From the NCBI GenBank assembly GCA_036186865.1, contig AP025042.1, positions 18,518,561 through 18,582,560 on the forward strand: a DNA stretch of 64,000 bases. Reading direction: 5' to 3'. Source of the stretch: Eustoma russellianum (taxonomy: Eukaryota > Streptophyta > Magnoliopsida > Gentianales > Gentianaceae). This document shows positions 18,514 to 30,381 of this stretch, in pieces; the first letter of the stretch is position 1, and the number at the start of each line of letters is the position of its first letter. The notes under the pieces were generated by a model. The model did no database searches. It worked only from the letters and a program-made list of their open reading frames with translations, and was not told the DNA's origin. The position numbers were made by a program, and so were the translations under genes.

Positions 18514-21500
18514 ATGGATGCTCTCAAATTCGTCTGCAAAGTCGATTTCTGGAGGATGGCGATCTTTTGGCCTTCTTCTCTCCTCGTTTCCTACCTTCAT
18601 TTGTTCACTCAACGATTTTCCTCCAATAGACCTGTTACTCGTTCTCGTTCTTCTCCTTCGTCATTCTCTATAAAGCCCGTTTGCGTTATCACTGGTGTAA
18701 GCGTACTGTTAAGCCCGCTTTTCTAAATTGATTTCCATTTTTCTTGTATTTTGAATGTAATTTTCTCTTTTGCCGAGCGCGTAGTCGTTGATGCAGAAAA
18801 TGGTTCATTGCAAAGTTTTTTGGTATGACATTGAGTCATTTTGCAGGCTACATCTGGTTTAGGAGCTACAGCTGCTTACGCTCTGTCAATGGAGGGATTT
18901 TATGTTGTTTTAGGTATCACAGCAATTTTCCTCTTTAGGTATCACAGCAATTTTCCTCCTTGTGTGTTGATTCTGATTCTTTCCATTGACAATACTCTTC
19001 TTTGATTTTGGAATATGATGGAATAAAGAAAAATGACTTAATAAATTGTCTAGGTTTCTTTTAATATGAATTAACAGCCGATCGATAGAATAGTTGACCC
19101 AATTTTTATTATGGGTCATATGAAAACAACATTCATTACATCCGACTATTCTGCCCGCTATAAGCAAGAGCTTCTAAGGCAATAGAGAAATATTGTTGTC
19201 GAGTGTTGATTCTGATGATACGGAGCTTACCAGAAATATATTATCTGTTGTTTAAAAGTATCCTGCTTACTTCTCAGTCTGTTTTTATGAGACTGCAGTG
19301 CACCACTTAGTCGCTGAATTCAAAACCTTGCACGAATTTCATTTTCCCCCCTACATGTGCAGCAGCTGATTGAGTATTTAGGATTTCTTCAGAGACATGA
19401 TTTCTTTCTGCTTGGGGTCTCTTTTGTATAGCAGTTTTACGGAAAGTGGAACTACCCCACTTTCAGAACTTGTTTTTTTTTTAAAAAAAAAAAATTCTTA
19501 ACTAATATTTGATTAGGAATCTGTCATTAACCTCCACCTTTTGCATCACTGCTGTGGGCACCAAGGGGAGATTATTATTGAATTAGTAATGAGGAAAATC
19601 TAGTTAGGTTCTGCCGCTGCTGTCTTTTTTTTTTTCCTTTTCGCTTATTCTATTTCTGTGATTCTCTTGAAATTGTATGATTTCATTGCATTAATTTAAT
19701 TTATGAAAAATGTGTTTTCAAAACTCTAGGGTAATAAAGGCATATAAGATATACTACTATACTCATTCAACTGGAATTGCTGGCAAGAAGTTCCCTAATT
19801 GGATATTCAAATGGGCATCTTGGGTAGTTACATGCTATGAAAGACTTGTTTGATGGCGAGGGTATGGTGGTCCTTTTGTTCAAGTCTCCATGGTTCCTCC
19901 AAGTACTATCCTAGCTTGTTCTCCATGTGTTATGGTCATTCAGTCTTGTCAAATCCTTTAAATGGTGGTTATTCAAATAGGCAAAATGCTGCCTTGGAGC
20001 ATTTTTTTCCGTAAGAGTCTCTATATATGGTTATTTGCTATGTCTGTCATTGTCTCATCAATGAGTTTTTGTATTGCAGCAGGAAGATCAGATGACTCTT
20101 TAACAAAGGTATATCTTGATAACTAGGTTTAGCTCATTTGTTTCGTTTTCCTATTTAAATTGTAACTCATTTTGCGTCTTTCTGCTCTACAGGTTATAGC
20201 TGATATCAAAGAGCGGAATGTCAATGCTTGTGTGAAAGGTTTTCAGGCGGACGTTTCATCCTTCCCGTCGATGATTGAGTTTGTAAGCTCACTTAAGCAG
20301 TGGTTATTGGATTCAAATATGCATCCTTCCGTACAAGTCTTAATAAATAATGCTGGTATCCTGGCAACATCACATAGACTCACGGCTGAAGGCTTCGATC
20401 AGTAATTACTTTAATTACCTATTCACAATTGTATATGTGAATTTTAATTTTGAATGTTTATTTCATTTTGAGGAGCATCATTTTATTCGCTACCACATCC
20501 CTTTCGAGTGAGCATATAGGGAGCTAGCTTGTGGGACTACGTCGTGCTGTGTTGAGTACTGCAAGTAACATCATCACAAGATGAGCCTATGTTGTGTAAT
20601 GTGGTTATTTATTTTCAAATGATCTTGATCATAAAAGTACTTTATGAACTCAACCTATGGCCAACTGAAGAAAGTATTGGAGAAGCATGTCCACAATTGT
20701 ACATAATTTGTTAATATTATGCGTTCAAGTAGAGAAAGGTAGACGTGGCAATGGAGAAATTTAGCTTTGTATTTTTTCTGAGACCCCTCGGCATTCTCTT
20801 CCGCAAAATTCATGCTGCATACAAAACATTCAATGTGGATGTAAAATATGCCCTGTCCTGTAGGCCTCATTGTGCCAATGGAAGAGATACCTTTTATTTA
20901 AGGGAATATAAGGCAAAATATGTTTATACTTTTCTCTGTCCTGATTATGAGATCTTTTTTGTCGGGTACACTAGGATGTTGGTGTTTGTTTTATGTAGTA
21001 ATATGTATGTAACCTGCGTGACGTATCGAGGGTTTATTTTGAAGACTTTTCTTTTGAAACTTAGAATTTTTGATGACTAATTACTCATTTGTCTCAATAG
21101 TAAGTCAATCTCCAATAGCATAAAAGCACATAGAGAGACAAGTAGGTAGGAAACACTATTTATTCATAACTACCTTGCTGTGACACTCTTTTATTTGTCT
21201 ACATCTCATTGGCCATATATGAATTGCTAGCATGATTAGTAATAGGACAATGGCTATCTTAAATTTCATCCTTTGCTGAGATGTATATGGATATTTTATG
21301 ACATATCCCTTCATTATTTAAGCTGAAGGGCTAGACTGCAGATGAAATAGCTTTTTAGTTGTGCATCTCTTTGTGCAGGATGATGGCAACTAACTATGTT
21401 GGTGCATTTTTTCTTACAAAACTTCTACTTCCGCTTCTTCAGAGCAGCCCTGTTCCTTCCCGTGTTGTTAATGTCACGTCCTTTACTCATAGGAACAGTA

Positions 21501-24131
21501 AGACATTTTCAGTATCTGAACAAAGTCATTGTGTTGAGGAAATACTTCTTTTGTAGTTTTTGACTAATTCTTTGGGCTTTAAATCAAAATGCAAGTCGTC
21601 ATTGCTATCTCGTCTTTGAGGCTCTTTGGGAGAACAAAATTGCTTTCCTTGGTGGCTGAGTCCTTGATTTTTGTCGTCTACCATTTTCTAACGAGCTTGC
21701 TTTAGATTTACACATTAATTACATGAACAGTAGAACTTACGTCATTCGTTGTTGACATGGCAAAATTTTTCAACTAAGCACCCTTTATTAGTGCTAAAAG
21801 AATTCTAAGGCATGCCAAACATTGCTAGTAAACATTTAATCATAGACCTATTAAGCTTTTGAATTATGCTTCAATCCTCAGAAAGTTGCAATCTTTGACA
21901 AGGATTGTTAGGACAGTTGTTGAGCAATTAAATCATGAACCAACAACACTCAGAATTTAATTGTTTGCTTGTGCTCTGCCTATGAGTTCAACAAAAATTA
22001 ATTGGGAATTCTAAATAGGTTTGCAGGTCTTTATCTGTCAGCGCATGTTTAATATGAACCTTAGAATTCTCGTCTAGAATTTTAATGTGGCCCTCCTTGG
22101 GTATAAGATTACTTTATTAGTCCTTTTGTTCCTAACAGGACAGTATAAATGGTTGTGACTCTTTTTTTGTCTTAAATTGGGCAACTTGGACTATACGATC
22201 AAGAACTGATCAGATGTTTTTGCGCTCTTTTTTTTCTTTCTTTTCTTTCTGTTTTCTGCAGTACTCAATATGCAGGTAGACAAGGGAACAATATCTGGGA
22301 AGTTCTTTTCAGGACGGAAATGCTATCCATTTGCTCGTATCTATGAGTATTCCAAAAGTATATAAGCTGTACATTAATTAATATATTTCATATTCAGTCA
22401 ACTGAGATTTGACAGCTCTCATGGCAGTGTGTCTTCTTCTCTTCTCGTATGAGTTTAATCGTCAAATCAGATGTATGGATAAATATCAGCAGGTGACTGC
22501 CATGTATGTTCATGTCGTTCCCTTTATCAGACCTTTTTTTTGTCTACACATGTTTGGAACGGTTAATTCAAGATGCTCATTTATGCTTTTATATGAGGAT
22601 ATGCATATATTAGAATATCAATCTACATGTTTGGATGTTTTATTTGCTTGGTTTTATGCAAAATTGGGTGTCTCCTAAATATTTTATGGGGAACAGAAGC
22701 TCAGATGTTTTCGATTTGGCTACTTAAAAGTCCACTGTTCTATCAGGAGGGCAATAATGCTTACTTATTGAAATCAATATATGCTCACAAGCTTTTGACA
22801 GTGAGATGCAGATGGATATTCTAATATAACTACCTTTCCTTTCTCCTTTTATTTTAGATGAAGGCAACAAAATTACGATACTCTAGTTGAAGTTGTTGCT
22901 GCACTGCATGAACTTAATAAATGACATTTACACATTCACGGGAAATACTGAAAAGTAATTTTATTTGAGTTGCTTATTTTTGTGTGTGCATGCAGCTCTC
23001 TTTCATAAACAAACCACTATGATTATCTTGCAAAAGGAGCATGTGTGAAATAGATGCACATCGAAATCTGACATCTTGTTTGACTTAATTTTTCAAGGAA
23101 GGGTGACAATTTCTGCCTAGCTTGTACACTTGGTTGTATATTGCCATCCATTACGCCTCACTTTTTATGGATTTGTCCTTGTACAGTCCCGTAGATCCTG
23201 GAGCAGTTAATACAAACATAATGCGAGAACTGCCTTCATGTATTCAACAGTTGGCTTTTTTGGGATTGAAACTTTTGGGCATTCTGCAGTCATCTGAAAA
23301 CGGAGTCCTATCTATCCTCGACGCTGTTTTTGCTCCTCCTGTGAGAATTTTACTCTTGACTTTAACACCTAAAATCATTGATGTGTTCTCAGAGCTAATG
23401 CTGTTGGGTTTTGCAGATTTGTTATTGTGGGGAACCCACTTTTAGTCATGATAATTGTATTGAGTTACAATCACAAACAGTGAAATTTCTCATGGTTTGG
23501 ATACCATTGTGCATAGAGAGCATATATATGGCCGCAGCAATGTACCATTAGTAGCGAATATATAGTTGAAAGTTTAATCATGGTTTGCATGGATTAACTT
23601 GATATGGGCTTAATTCATCTTATAGTTGATTAAGTAAAAAATTAGTGATCTGATTCATTGAAAGTTGTCTTTGATCATTTGAAGGCAATCCATAAATGGA
23701 ATAGTTTTTTTCATAAATGCATGTCTTTACTCTGCTTTTGTGATTCAAGTTAGTACTCCCTCTCCCTCTGTCCCAAAAATACTGTCTTACATTGTTGAAA
23801 AGCCAACTAAGACAATATTTTTGGGACAGGAAAGAGTAACTCTTTTGAGTTTCTTCCTCGTAACTTGTTTTTAGACTGTACCACAGTGTGATAAGTTGGG
23901 TGCTCTACATTGTTCGGCTTTTACTACCGTCTAAATTTTATGGTTCGAATTTCAGAAGACCTTAAAATTTGCTTCCAGGACATAACAGGTGGTTACTTTT
24001 TCGGAGGATATGGTAGAACTATTAAGTCTTCCTCTCTTTCATACAACTCCAAGCTTTCAAGAGATATTTGGGATGCTTCGTCTGAGATGTTCCTGGACTT
24101 GCAACTTGCTTTCAACTGCATATCACAATGA
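18514..24131 (+). CDS. Short-chain dehydrogenase/reductase (SDR), nine exons
   Basis: NAD(P)-dependent oxidoreductase; substrate unknown. Exons: 18514-18696, 18847-18913, 20080-20108, 20193-20401, 21379-21497, 22262-22357, 22428-22503, 23187-23340, 23979-24131 (TGA). All introns are GT-AG and all phases join, giving about 361 aa. Visible motifs: cofactor-binding TGATSGLG split by intron 1, NNAG, catalytic Asn in ATNYVGAF, Ser in NVTSF, catalytic YEYSK (YxxxK) and DPGAV. An N-terminal hydrophobic stretch (FWRMAIFWPSSLLVSYLHLF) may anchor it in a membrane. The frame is open upstream with Met codons at 18496 and 18415; 18514 is preferred because it gives the MDALKF start just before the conserved FW region. 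It resembles plant SDRs annotated as retinol dehydrogenase-like or FEY-like. The MULE lies just upstream, so its native promoter is displaced. Introns 2, 4 and 5 hold only spurious small frames. Confidence 0.9.
18912..18961 (+). repeat. 25-bp tandem duplication covering the exon 2 splice donor
   Basis: Units 18912-18936 and 18937-18961 both begin AGGTATCACAGCAATTTTCC. The exon 2/intron 2 junction (AG|GTATCA) is therefore present twice. Use of the second site would add 25 nt and shift the frame. Confidence 0.85.
23754..23838. mobile_element. Stowaway-like MITE in SDR intron 8
   Basis: A short inverted-repeat element between TA dinucleotides: TACTCCCTCTCCCTCTGTCC at the left, and at the right AAGACAATATTTTTGGGACA then GGAAAGAGTA. 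The CTCCCTC...GTCCCAAAAATA ends are typical of Stowaway (Tc1/mariner) MITEs. At 85 bp it is a short or internally deleted copy. Confidence 0.75.
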
Positions 24132-26143
24132 AGAGAAGTATCCTGGGTATATTTCTTTACTGTTTGGCCGCCAAAGATATGCCTTTCTGAGATGTCGCCT
24201 CTAGTATAACGCTTGTTTTTGGTGACCGTTGATCTTTATCTTGATCTTGAACTGTGTACGATTCCTGTAGTAACTTTGACACGAGGGATACGAAGGAACA
24301 GTTGACACTGGCACTCCGTTTTTCTAGGACCATTGCTCTGGGTCAATGGGTGAATTTTCGTGCAACATTTTCATGAGTGAGTTAATAGATTTTTAAGAGT
24401 ATTCTGTTAGAATCAGTTGCGACACTAGATAGCTGATGATTGTGAAAACATGGATGTAAGGGAAGAGTGCTAGTATCTGTTGGCAGTGTTGAGCTTTGAC
24501 AGTCAAGTGGTTGACTGATTAAACATTTATCTTTGATCTATTTGTCAATAACCAATTCAAAAGGTAGGATGTTGTGTTTCTTTTGTCATTGTTCTTTGGC
24601 TTTTAGTTTGTGTTAATTCATGATTATCAATTTCTCAACAAAGGCTGCTACTGATGTATAAAAATGGACTTAGCCAAAACTCTATTATTGATCAATTATG
24701 CTAAACCTCGTCCCCCCACCCCCACCCCTCACTCCTTTTCCCCCCCCCCCCCCCCCTTTTTAGGTGGTTAGATTCAGGGGTGATAATAATCTGGTCATGA
24801 AAAATCTTGCTTAGCAATATTATCAGCAGAATCCTAAAGGAAATCCTTCAAATCCCTCCCCTACTGAATATATATAGAACTCCTAGTTCTACTCGAGGCA
24901 CTATTAATTCAACTCCGTGGAGAGTTCTTTTAACCCTTTCCCATACATACTATATTTAGAACTCCTACATCTGCTTGTTTATAGCTCTAAGGTTCTTAGC
25001 CTTCTGCCTTGTTCATCACAACCCGAAAATTTTCTTCTGAAAGCACTTGAACTCAAAGATCTTGGGCTACCTTTCCAGTTGAACGTAAATCTCAGGTGAA
25101 TTCCGTGAGTGATCTAGGCACAAGATTTTATTCCTAAAACAAGTTTCGTTTTATTCTCTTTCTAGTGGGTAGAATATTTTGAAAAGGCAGATGCTTGACA
25201 TACCATTGGTCCTTCAATCAAGTGGAGGAGAATTGTTCGAAAAGGGCAGCTCAAATCCCATGTACTAAACAAATAAGTCAAGCCGTTTGTGAGCCGGTCG
25301 AAATCAGTTCAAGTTTTGCTCAATCAGTTTGTCTCAATGAAGCTTGGGATTAAACTCGACTTGACTCGAATACTTCACGCACTAACCTTGAGTATATTGA
25401 TGTTTGAATCGCTAGCTTTTGAGCATGTTTGTACTTAGAATGTACCTGAAAACCATGCATGATTTGACATTATATTAATATCTTTATTAAATACAAACAA
25501 TAAAGTAAACGTAATAACCGTCGATTATTGGATCACAACGAATTATTCGTATAAAAGATTAATAATGTTTCAATAATATCGCTAATATTGAACTTTTTTA
25601 CTTGTATACACAATTTTTAGAATAAAAGATATTTTAAATTTTGCTCGAAGAGGTTCGAATTATGCTCGAGTTTAGATCGAATTTAAAGACGTTCGAGTTC
25701 TAGATTGAGATCAAAATACATCTAAAGATCGTGTTCAGTTCGAGATTGATAAATTTTGAAAATCCTCGAATGGGTAAACTAGTGATAGGAGTTCAGGATC
25801 TTTTCATGGTTCAAATTCTCGATTGGCGGGCGGTCCCAAGAGGGGTGAGAGGGAGGGGGGTTAGAGGATCTCGATCCGTTTCTAACTATTCGTTGGTTAT
25901 AAAACTGATCATAGTGTGAGGTTGATGCTCATCTTTGTTTATGATTGATTGAGCTACGTTAATTGTGCTCTGGCCCATTCAATGTAATTACTCATTTAGA
26001 CAGAAATCAACCAATTACTTGACCAATTCTTGTCACAAGCAGCACGCAATAGCAACAGGAGTATTGCTTTGCTTTTCTACGAAACCGCGCACACAAAACT
26101 AACACACAATTATTAGTGACAAAGGATGGAACTATCATCATTA
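24132..26143. other. Intergenic region downstream of SDR gene
   Basis: The first few hundred bases are presumably 3' UTR and terminator sequence, but I see no canonical AATAAA near the stop. It contains a run of 17 C at 24740-24756 in a C-rich patch. From about 25270 to 25780 there are many CTCGA / TTCGA strings that recall the GC-skewed interior of hAT-type MITEs, but I found no matching ends. No gene recognised. Confidence 0.5.
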
Positions 26144-26151
26144 GGTATGAT
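26144..26151. repeat. 8-bp TSD, left (hAT MITE)
   Basis: GGTATGAT, repeated at 26460-26467. Confidence 0.88.
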
Positions 26152-26459
26152 TAGGGCTGTAAATGAACCAAGCCGTTCGGTTGTTCGGCTCGTTTGGTTC
26201 GGGCTCGAACTCGAACTCGGCTCGGATAAAAGGTTAATAAACAGAGCTTGAACACCCTTTTCTATTCGAGCTCGGTAAGTGGCACCGTTCGTTTAAGGTG
26301 TTCGGCTCGTTAATGTTGTTCGTTGAGTTAAACGAACCAAGCTTGAACAAGTAAATATGTTTGTTTAAATAAACGAACAAGTTCGACTCGTTCGCTAAGT
26401 TAAATGAACAGAGCTTGAACAACACAATGCTCGGCTCGTTCGGCTTGTTTACAGCCCTA
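26152..26459. mobile_element. hAT-type MITE
   Basis: 308 bp with terminal inverted repeats TAGGGCTGTAAA / TTTACAGCCCTA, many GGCTCG, GAACAAG and CGAAC strings inside, and a perfect 8-bp TSD GGTATGAT on both sides. Eight-base duplications are typical of hAT transposases. No coding capacity. Confidence 0.9.
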
Positions 26460-26467
26460 GGTATGAT
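26460..26467. repeat. 8-bp TSD, right (hAT MITE)
   Basis: GGTATGAT, identical to 26144-26151. Confidence 0.88.
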
Positions 26468-27560
26468 GTTGAAAAAGACACAAAACAGTGTTTTTAGAAA
26501 GTGATTTGAATTTCTATAAGAATGTAGAAGAAGTTCGATTGAAAAAATGAATTAAACTTGAATTGGATTAGTTTTGACCGTATTTTAATTTCAGAGTTTA
26601 GTCTCTTACCACACTTCGAATTCTGAAAAGAGCGAACGTTCGGTGATGAATTCAGAGTTTGGTGACAGAGTTCGGTTTGATTCAGAAATTTCTGTCTAGT
26701 GACGAAACGCTTCACTGAATAATTAGTGAAATAGTTTAACGAATGTTTGGTCCAGAGTCTTGTGATGATTTATGAGTTGCAATGTTCAAATTTCCAATCT
26801 AATTTCTGGTAAAAATGACCACACGTTCAGCCAGTGAAGACAACAGAATTTTCTGTTATCTTTTGATGAAATGATATAAATTTTACAAGTTGGGGCAGCT
26901 CCTTTCAACCTTGAAAGGTCATAAACTAACTTTGAAAGTTAAATTCTACAGAGACGTGTCAAATTAACTTCTTTCTTATGAATCGAAGTCTATAAATACA
27001 AAGATTGAAAGGTTTTGAAGATATACTTTTACTTTGAAATACACTTGAAAACATTTTTAAGTCTCTTGGTAGAACCTACAGAATTTTTTCTTCGTCTTTT
27101 TTTCTTCTTCTTCTAGTATTAAACACTTCAAATACACAAGTTCAATCTTCTTCTTGTAGAGCAAACGAAAAGAAGAAGCCGTTATATATTTGTAAAACAT
27201 TTGCCGCGTAGTCTACCTTACTCGATGGTGGAGGTAAATTTGTTTTACAGACAATAACATTGGTTACGTTTGGGCTATTTCTTTGTTCAATTTCTTTTCT
27301 GTTGGTTATCATATCTTTGTAATTTCTTATACTATCTTGTGCATCTAAAAAGAAAATTTATGGAAACTCGAAAATTACTTTTTTTTATTTTCTTCGAATT
27401 TAAATGAAAATTTATGGGAACTTGAAATTTGTGGATGCAAAAGATAACTATGGAAACATGAAAATTACATCTTTGATTTTAGTTATTTTTTTGTTTAGTT
27501 ATTTTTTTTGTTGATTTCATCATTAGTTTATCGTCTTTTATGTTTTAGAAGCCTAACTTT
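26468..27560 (+). other. LTR-like or promoter-like region
   Basis: It starts next to TGTTGAAAAAG and carries a TATAAATACA box at 26991-27000, followed by A-rich and CT-rich leader-like sequence. That layout resembles a plant copia LTR (U3, TATA, R/U5), but I could not find a matching second LTR, a PBS or a clean CA end. Alternatively it is an unrecognised promoter. Confidence 0.3.
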
Positions 27561-28196
27561 CCAACATGACGAATCCATCATTATCATGTACCATGATCGG
27601 GGTTATAAATCACCGTGATGAGCAAGGAGCCCGTACATCTTGGTCATACATAATGCCAAGTCATTCTTCGAACCATATCTTGCCTACTCCTTCTGCATTC
27701 TCATTCAATACCACAACTTTTCAATTTGACATGTCTTTGAAAAAGAATTCAAGCTATCAAGAGACCGTACAAGCTGATGCAACGAGTACATTACAAAGGG
27801 GATTATCATGTCATTCAATAACAGAGTATGCATCTAGACCATACTGTGTAAGGCGGTGTACAGGAATGTTCCCACCCCTACAAACATAAGCGAATCTAAC
27901 AATTTGAAAACAAGATGTCAATCTCCTAATGTTATTAACTAGAGATTCATAAGAAGAGAGATCCTCGTCTATGCCCATGTAATAGTCTTACCATATACTA
28001 AGTTCAAATGTAGACCTGTATCAGTAGAGATAATTGTGGACAGTTTAAAGTTCATCCTCCAAATGATCGAGTACCAAACACTCAACTGGTTATTAAGTAC
28101 TCCAACTCTTAGGAGTAAGCCCATCACTGAGATTGGAGGAAGCTGGTGGGGTAGTTTCGTTGGGATCTCCTCACACCAACTTTCCTCATCTTCTTT

Positions 28197-28283
28197 GTGA
28201 CCACGTGACACGTGACAGCAAGGGGAGATGGTGAGGCTAGATGAGGGTACCAACCCTCTTGCTGCCACGTGTCGTGCGGTCAC
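28197..28283. repeat. Inverted repeat carrying G-boxes
   Basis: 26-base arms (28197-28222 and 28258-28283) pair with about five mismatches around a 35-base loop. The left arm holds two CACGTG cores (28202-28207, 28209-28214), the right arm one (28266-28271). CACGTG is the plant G-box recognised by bZIP and bHLH factors; whether it is active here is unknown. Confidence 0.6.
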
Positions 28284-29453
28284 GCGTCACCGCATCCCCT
28301 TGCGGTGAGGTGATCCTATCCCGGTTTCCTAATGGCAATTGAAGATCAAAGTTTTACAGGCTCCATTGTTCTCCTTTTTAGCGTTTTCCTCATTGATAAA
28401 CATTGAAAATCATCATAGGACCGAATTTATGCTTTGTTTTTTTGTTATTATCCTACCTAGATCTCTAGTAAAAAAAATGAAAACAAGCAATTGGGTCTAA
28501 CAAATACTTCAACTATGACACATACATGTTCGTTTCTGATATTAAATTTTCGAAGAGGTTTCCGTATTAACATATAATTTAATGGGTCTAAGCCGCGATC
28601 CATGCATTATTATTCTTTCATTATATTAATTTACTTTATGTTCATTTTTTATCTTTTCAAGCATACAAGTATTTCCATTCATAAATCAATAGGCATTAAT
28701 ATGTTTAAGTCAGTGTATCAAGATAATATGATGAATAAAGCTTTAAGAGTTTCTTCTAAAGAAAACGTTTAAACAGTGTGTGTGTTTTTTTTAAAAGAAA
28801 TCTTTAAGAATTCAGGGAGCCCAACTCTTTTAACAGCCAAAACCAAAAGCATATGCATGCCAAGTGTTCAATTGCTTAAAGAGTCAAACCTGAAGAGATT
28901 GAACGCAGCCAATTTTGTTGCTTTAATAGAAAAAGAATTTCGCACATACAAACATAATAAAACAAATGCCAACATTATATATATTTTTTTCAGCAGTCAA
29001 AACCTAAAGCATGACCTAAATACGGTGATGCCAATTTGTTGTTTCTCATCTTCCAAGTAAAGTATGTTTCATTTCTGCCAATGACAGATGGCTAGAGCTA
29101 TTAGAACTAAAGGTTTAAAATTAGAGGACTTGATTTAAAATAAGAGGATTAAGTGTTCATATTCTTGTAAGTTATTTATATTTAGTGCAGTGTCTTACAC
29201 TCCGTGTCCCAAGATAAAGGTATGACCGGTCATGATTCTAAACTAAACATGTTAGGAGTCACGAAATCATCAACGCAAAAAATATAAGTGAAGAAACTAA
29301 ATCATAAGCTGTAAACCATCTTCATATAAATCTTTTCAACTATAAACACATCAAGCTACGTATACAACCCACAAAACATAGATAAAATCAATGAAATAAT
29401 TCATTACATCTAAAGACCATATGAAGAAAATTCCTTACCTTTGATCTTAGCAT

Positions 29454-29501
29454 ACAAAAAAAAAAAAANNNNNNNNNNAAAAAAAAAAAAAAAAAAAAAA
29501 A
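29454..29501. other. Poly-A tract with assembly gap
   Basis: Ten N (29469-29478) lie inside a homopolymer A run, so the true run length is unresolved. Confidence 0.95.
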
Positions 29502-29823
29502 GCAACAATCCACCCTATTCTAAGCTCCTTGTGAAACAATGATAACCTGGCATCCAATAACAAATTCTAATAATCAACTCATTGCCTAATTAGCTAAAAC
29601 CGGCCCTAATGTTTCTTAAATTATGGCCCCAGAACCCTAACAAAGGAGCCTTTATAAAACTTAACCAAAATTTAGAAGAAAATCCTTGATTCACCGACTC
29701 CGCATCCGGCGTCAGATTAAAAACCGTGCTCCCGTTGATTTGATAAAAAGCCTTGAAGATGAGATGAGTTTCTTGTGAGTTTTTCTTTTACGGAAGAACA
29801 TTTAACGTGAATGAAGTTGAAAC

Positions 29824-30160
29824 TGGTGGGATTAATACGTGTAATGTGTAACACGTTGATAAAGTTTATACGAATTAATCATGAGGTGGACGTTATGTAT
29901 GATAATGTTATATATCACATATGTCACGTAATAATATTAATTGTAACGTATAACATCCACACGTTAAGTAATCATCGGGTATGTTCGTGGATGTATAGTG
30001 TGCTCTAAAATGGAAAACCCGAATATGTAGAAAGTCATATGGTCAGAGACCGCGATGGATGGGTTCAAAGTGCAACAACCATAAAGTATACGACGTCTGG
30101 TCCCCGAGGGGCGACAACCCACGTGTGGCTAGTAGATAATTGTTGGTACATAATAATTAC
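29824..30160 (+). repeat. Copia element 2, truncated 5' LTR
   Basis: Aligns with 35280 to about 35600 up to the string GATAATTGTTGGTACATAAT, after which the two sequences part. The TATA-containing portion present in the right LTR is absent. Confidence 0.8.
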
Positions 30161-30381
30161 ATCGGCCCAAAGGAAGGTGGTTAACCCATGCTTGGAGAGC
30201 CGTCACATTGACCATTACACCTGCTTGTTGGAAGATATTGGGATGACTCCAAAGAACCCTAATGTAGAAAGACAATTAGTAGATAGAATGAAGGTTCTAT
30301 TTTGATATTTGGATTTTATGCAGTTTAAAGATTACACGTGTTGTGTATTTACGTTCATTTCTTGTTTGCTTTTCAGCAATA

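Larger units (their letters stand above)
27561..29823. other. Intergenic region without recognised genes
   Basis: A 107-codon plus-strand frame at 27566-27889 shows no domain I know and could be chance or a decayed gene. The stretch holds a G-box inverted repeat (28197-28283) and a poly-A tract with an assembly gap (29454-29501). Otherwise it is AT-rich sequence with no supported feature. Confidence 0.5.

Noticed and set aside
20745..21080. 111-codon plus-strand frame in SDR intron 4
   Set aside because: It lies wholly within an intron bounded by good GT-AG sites and shows no known domain.
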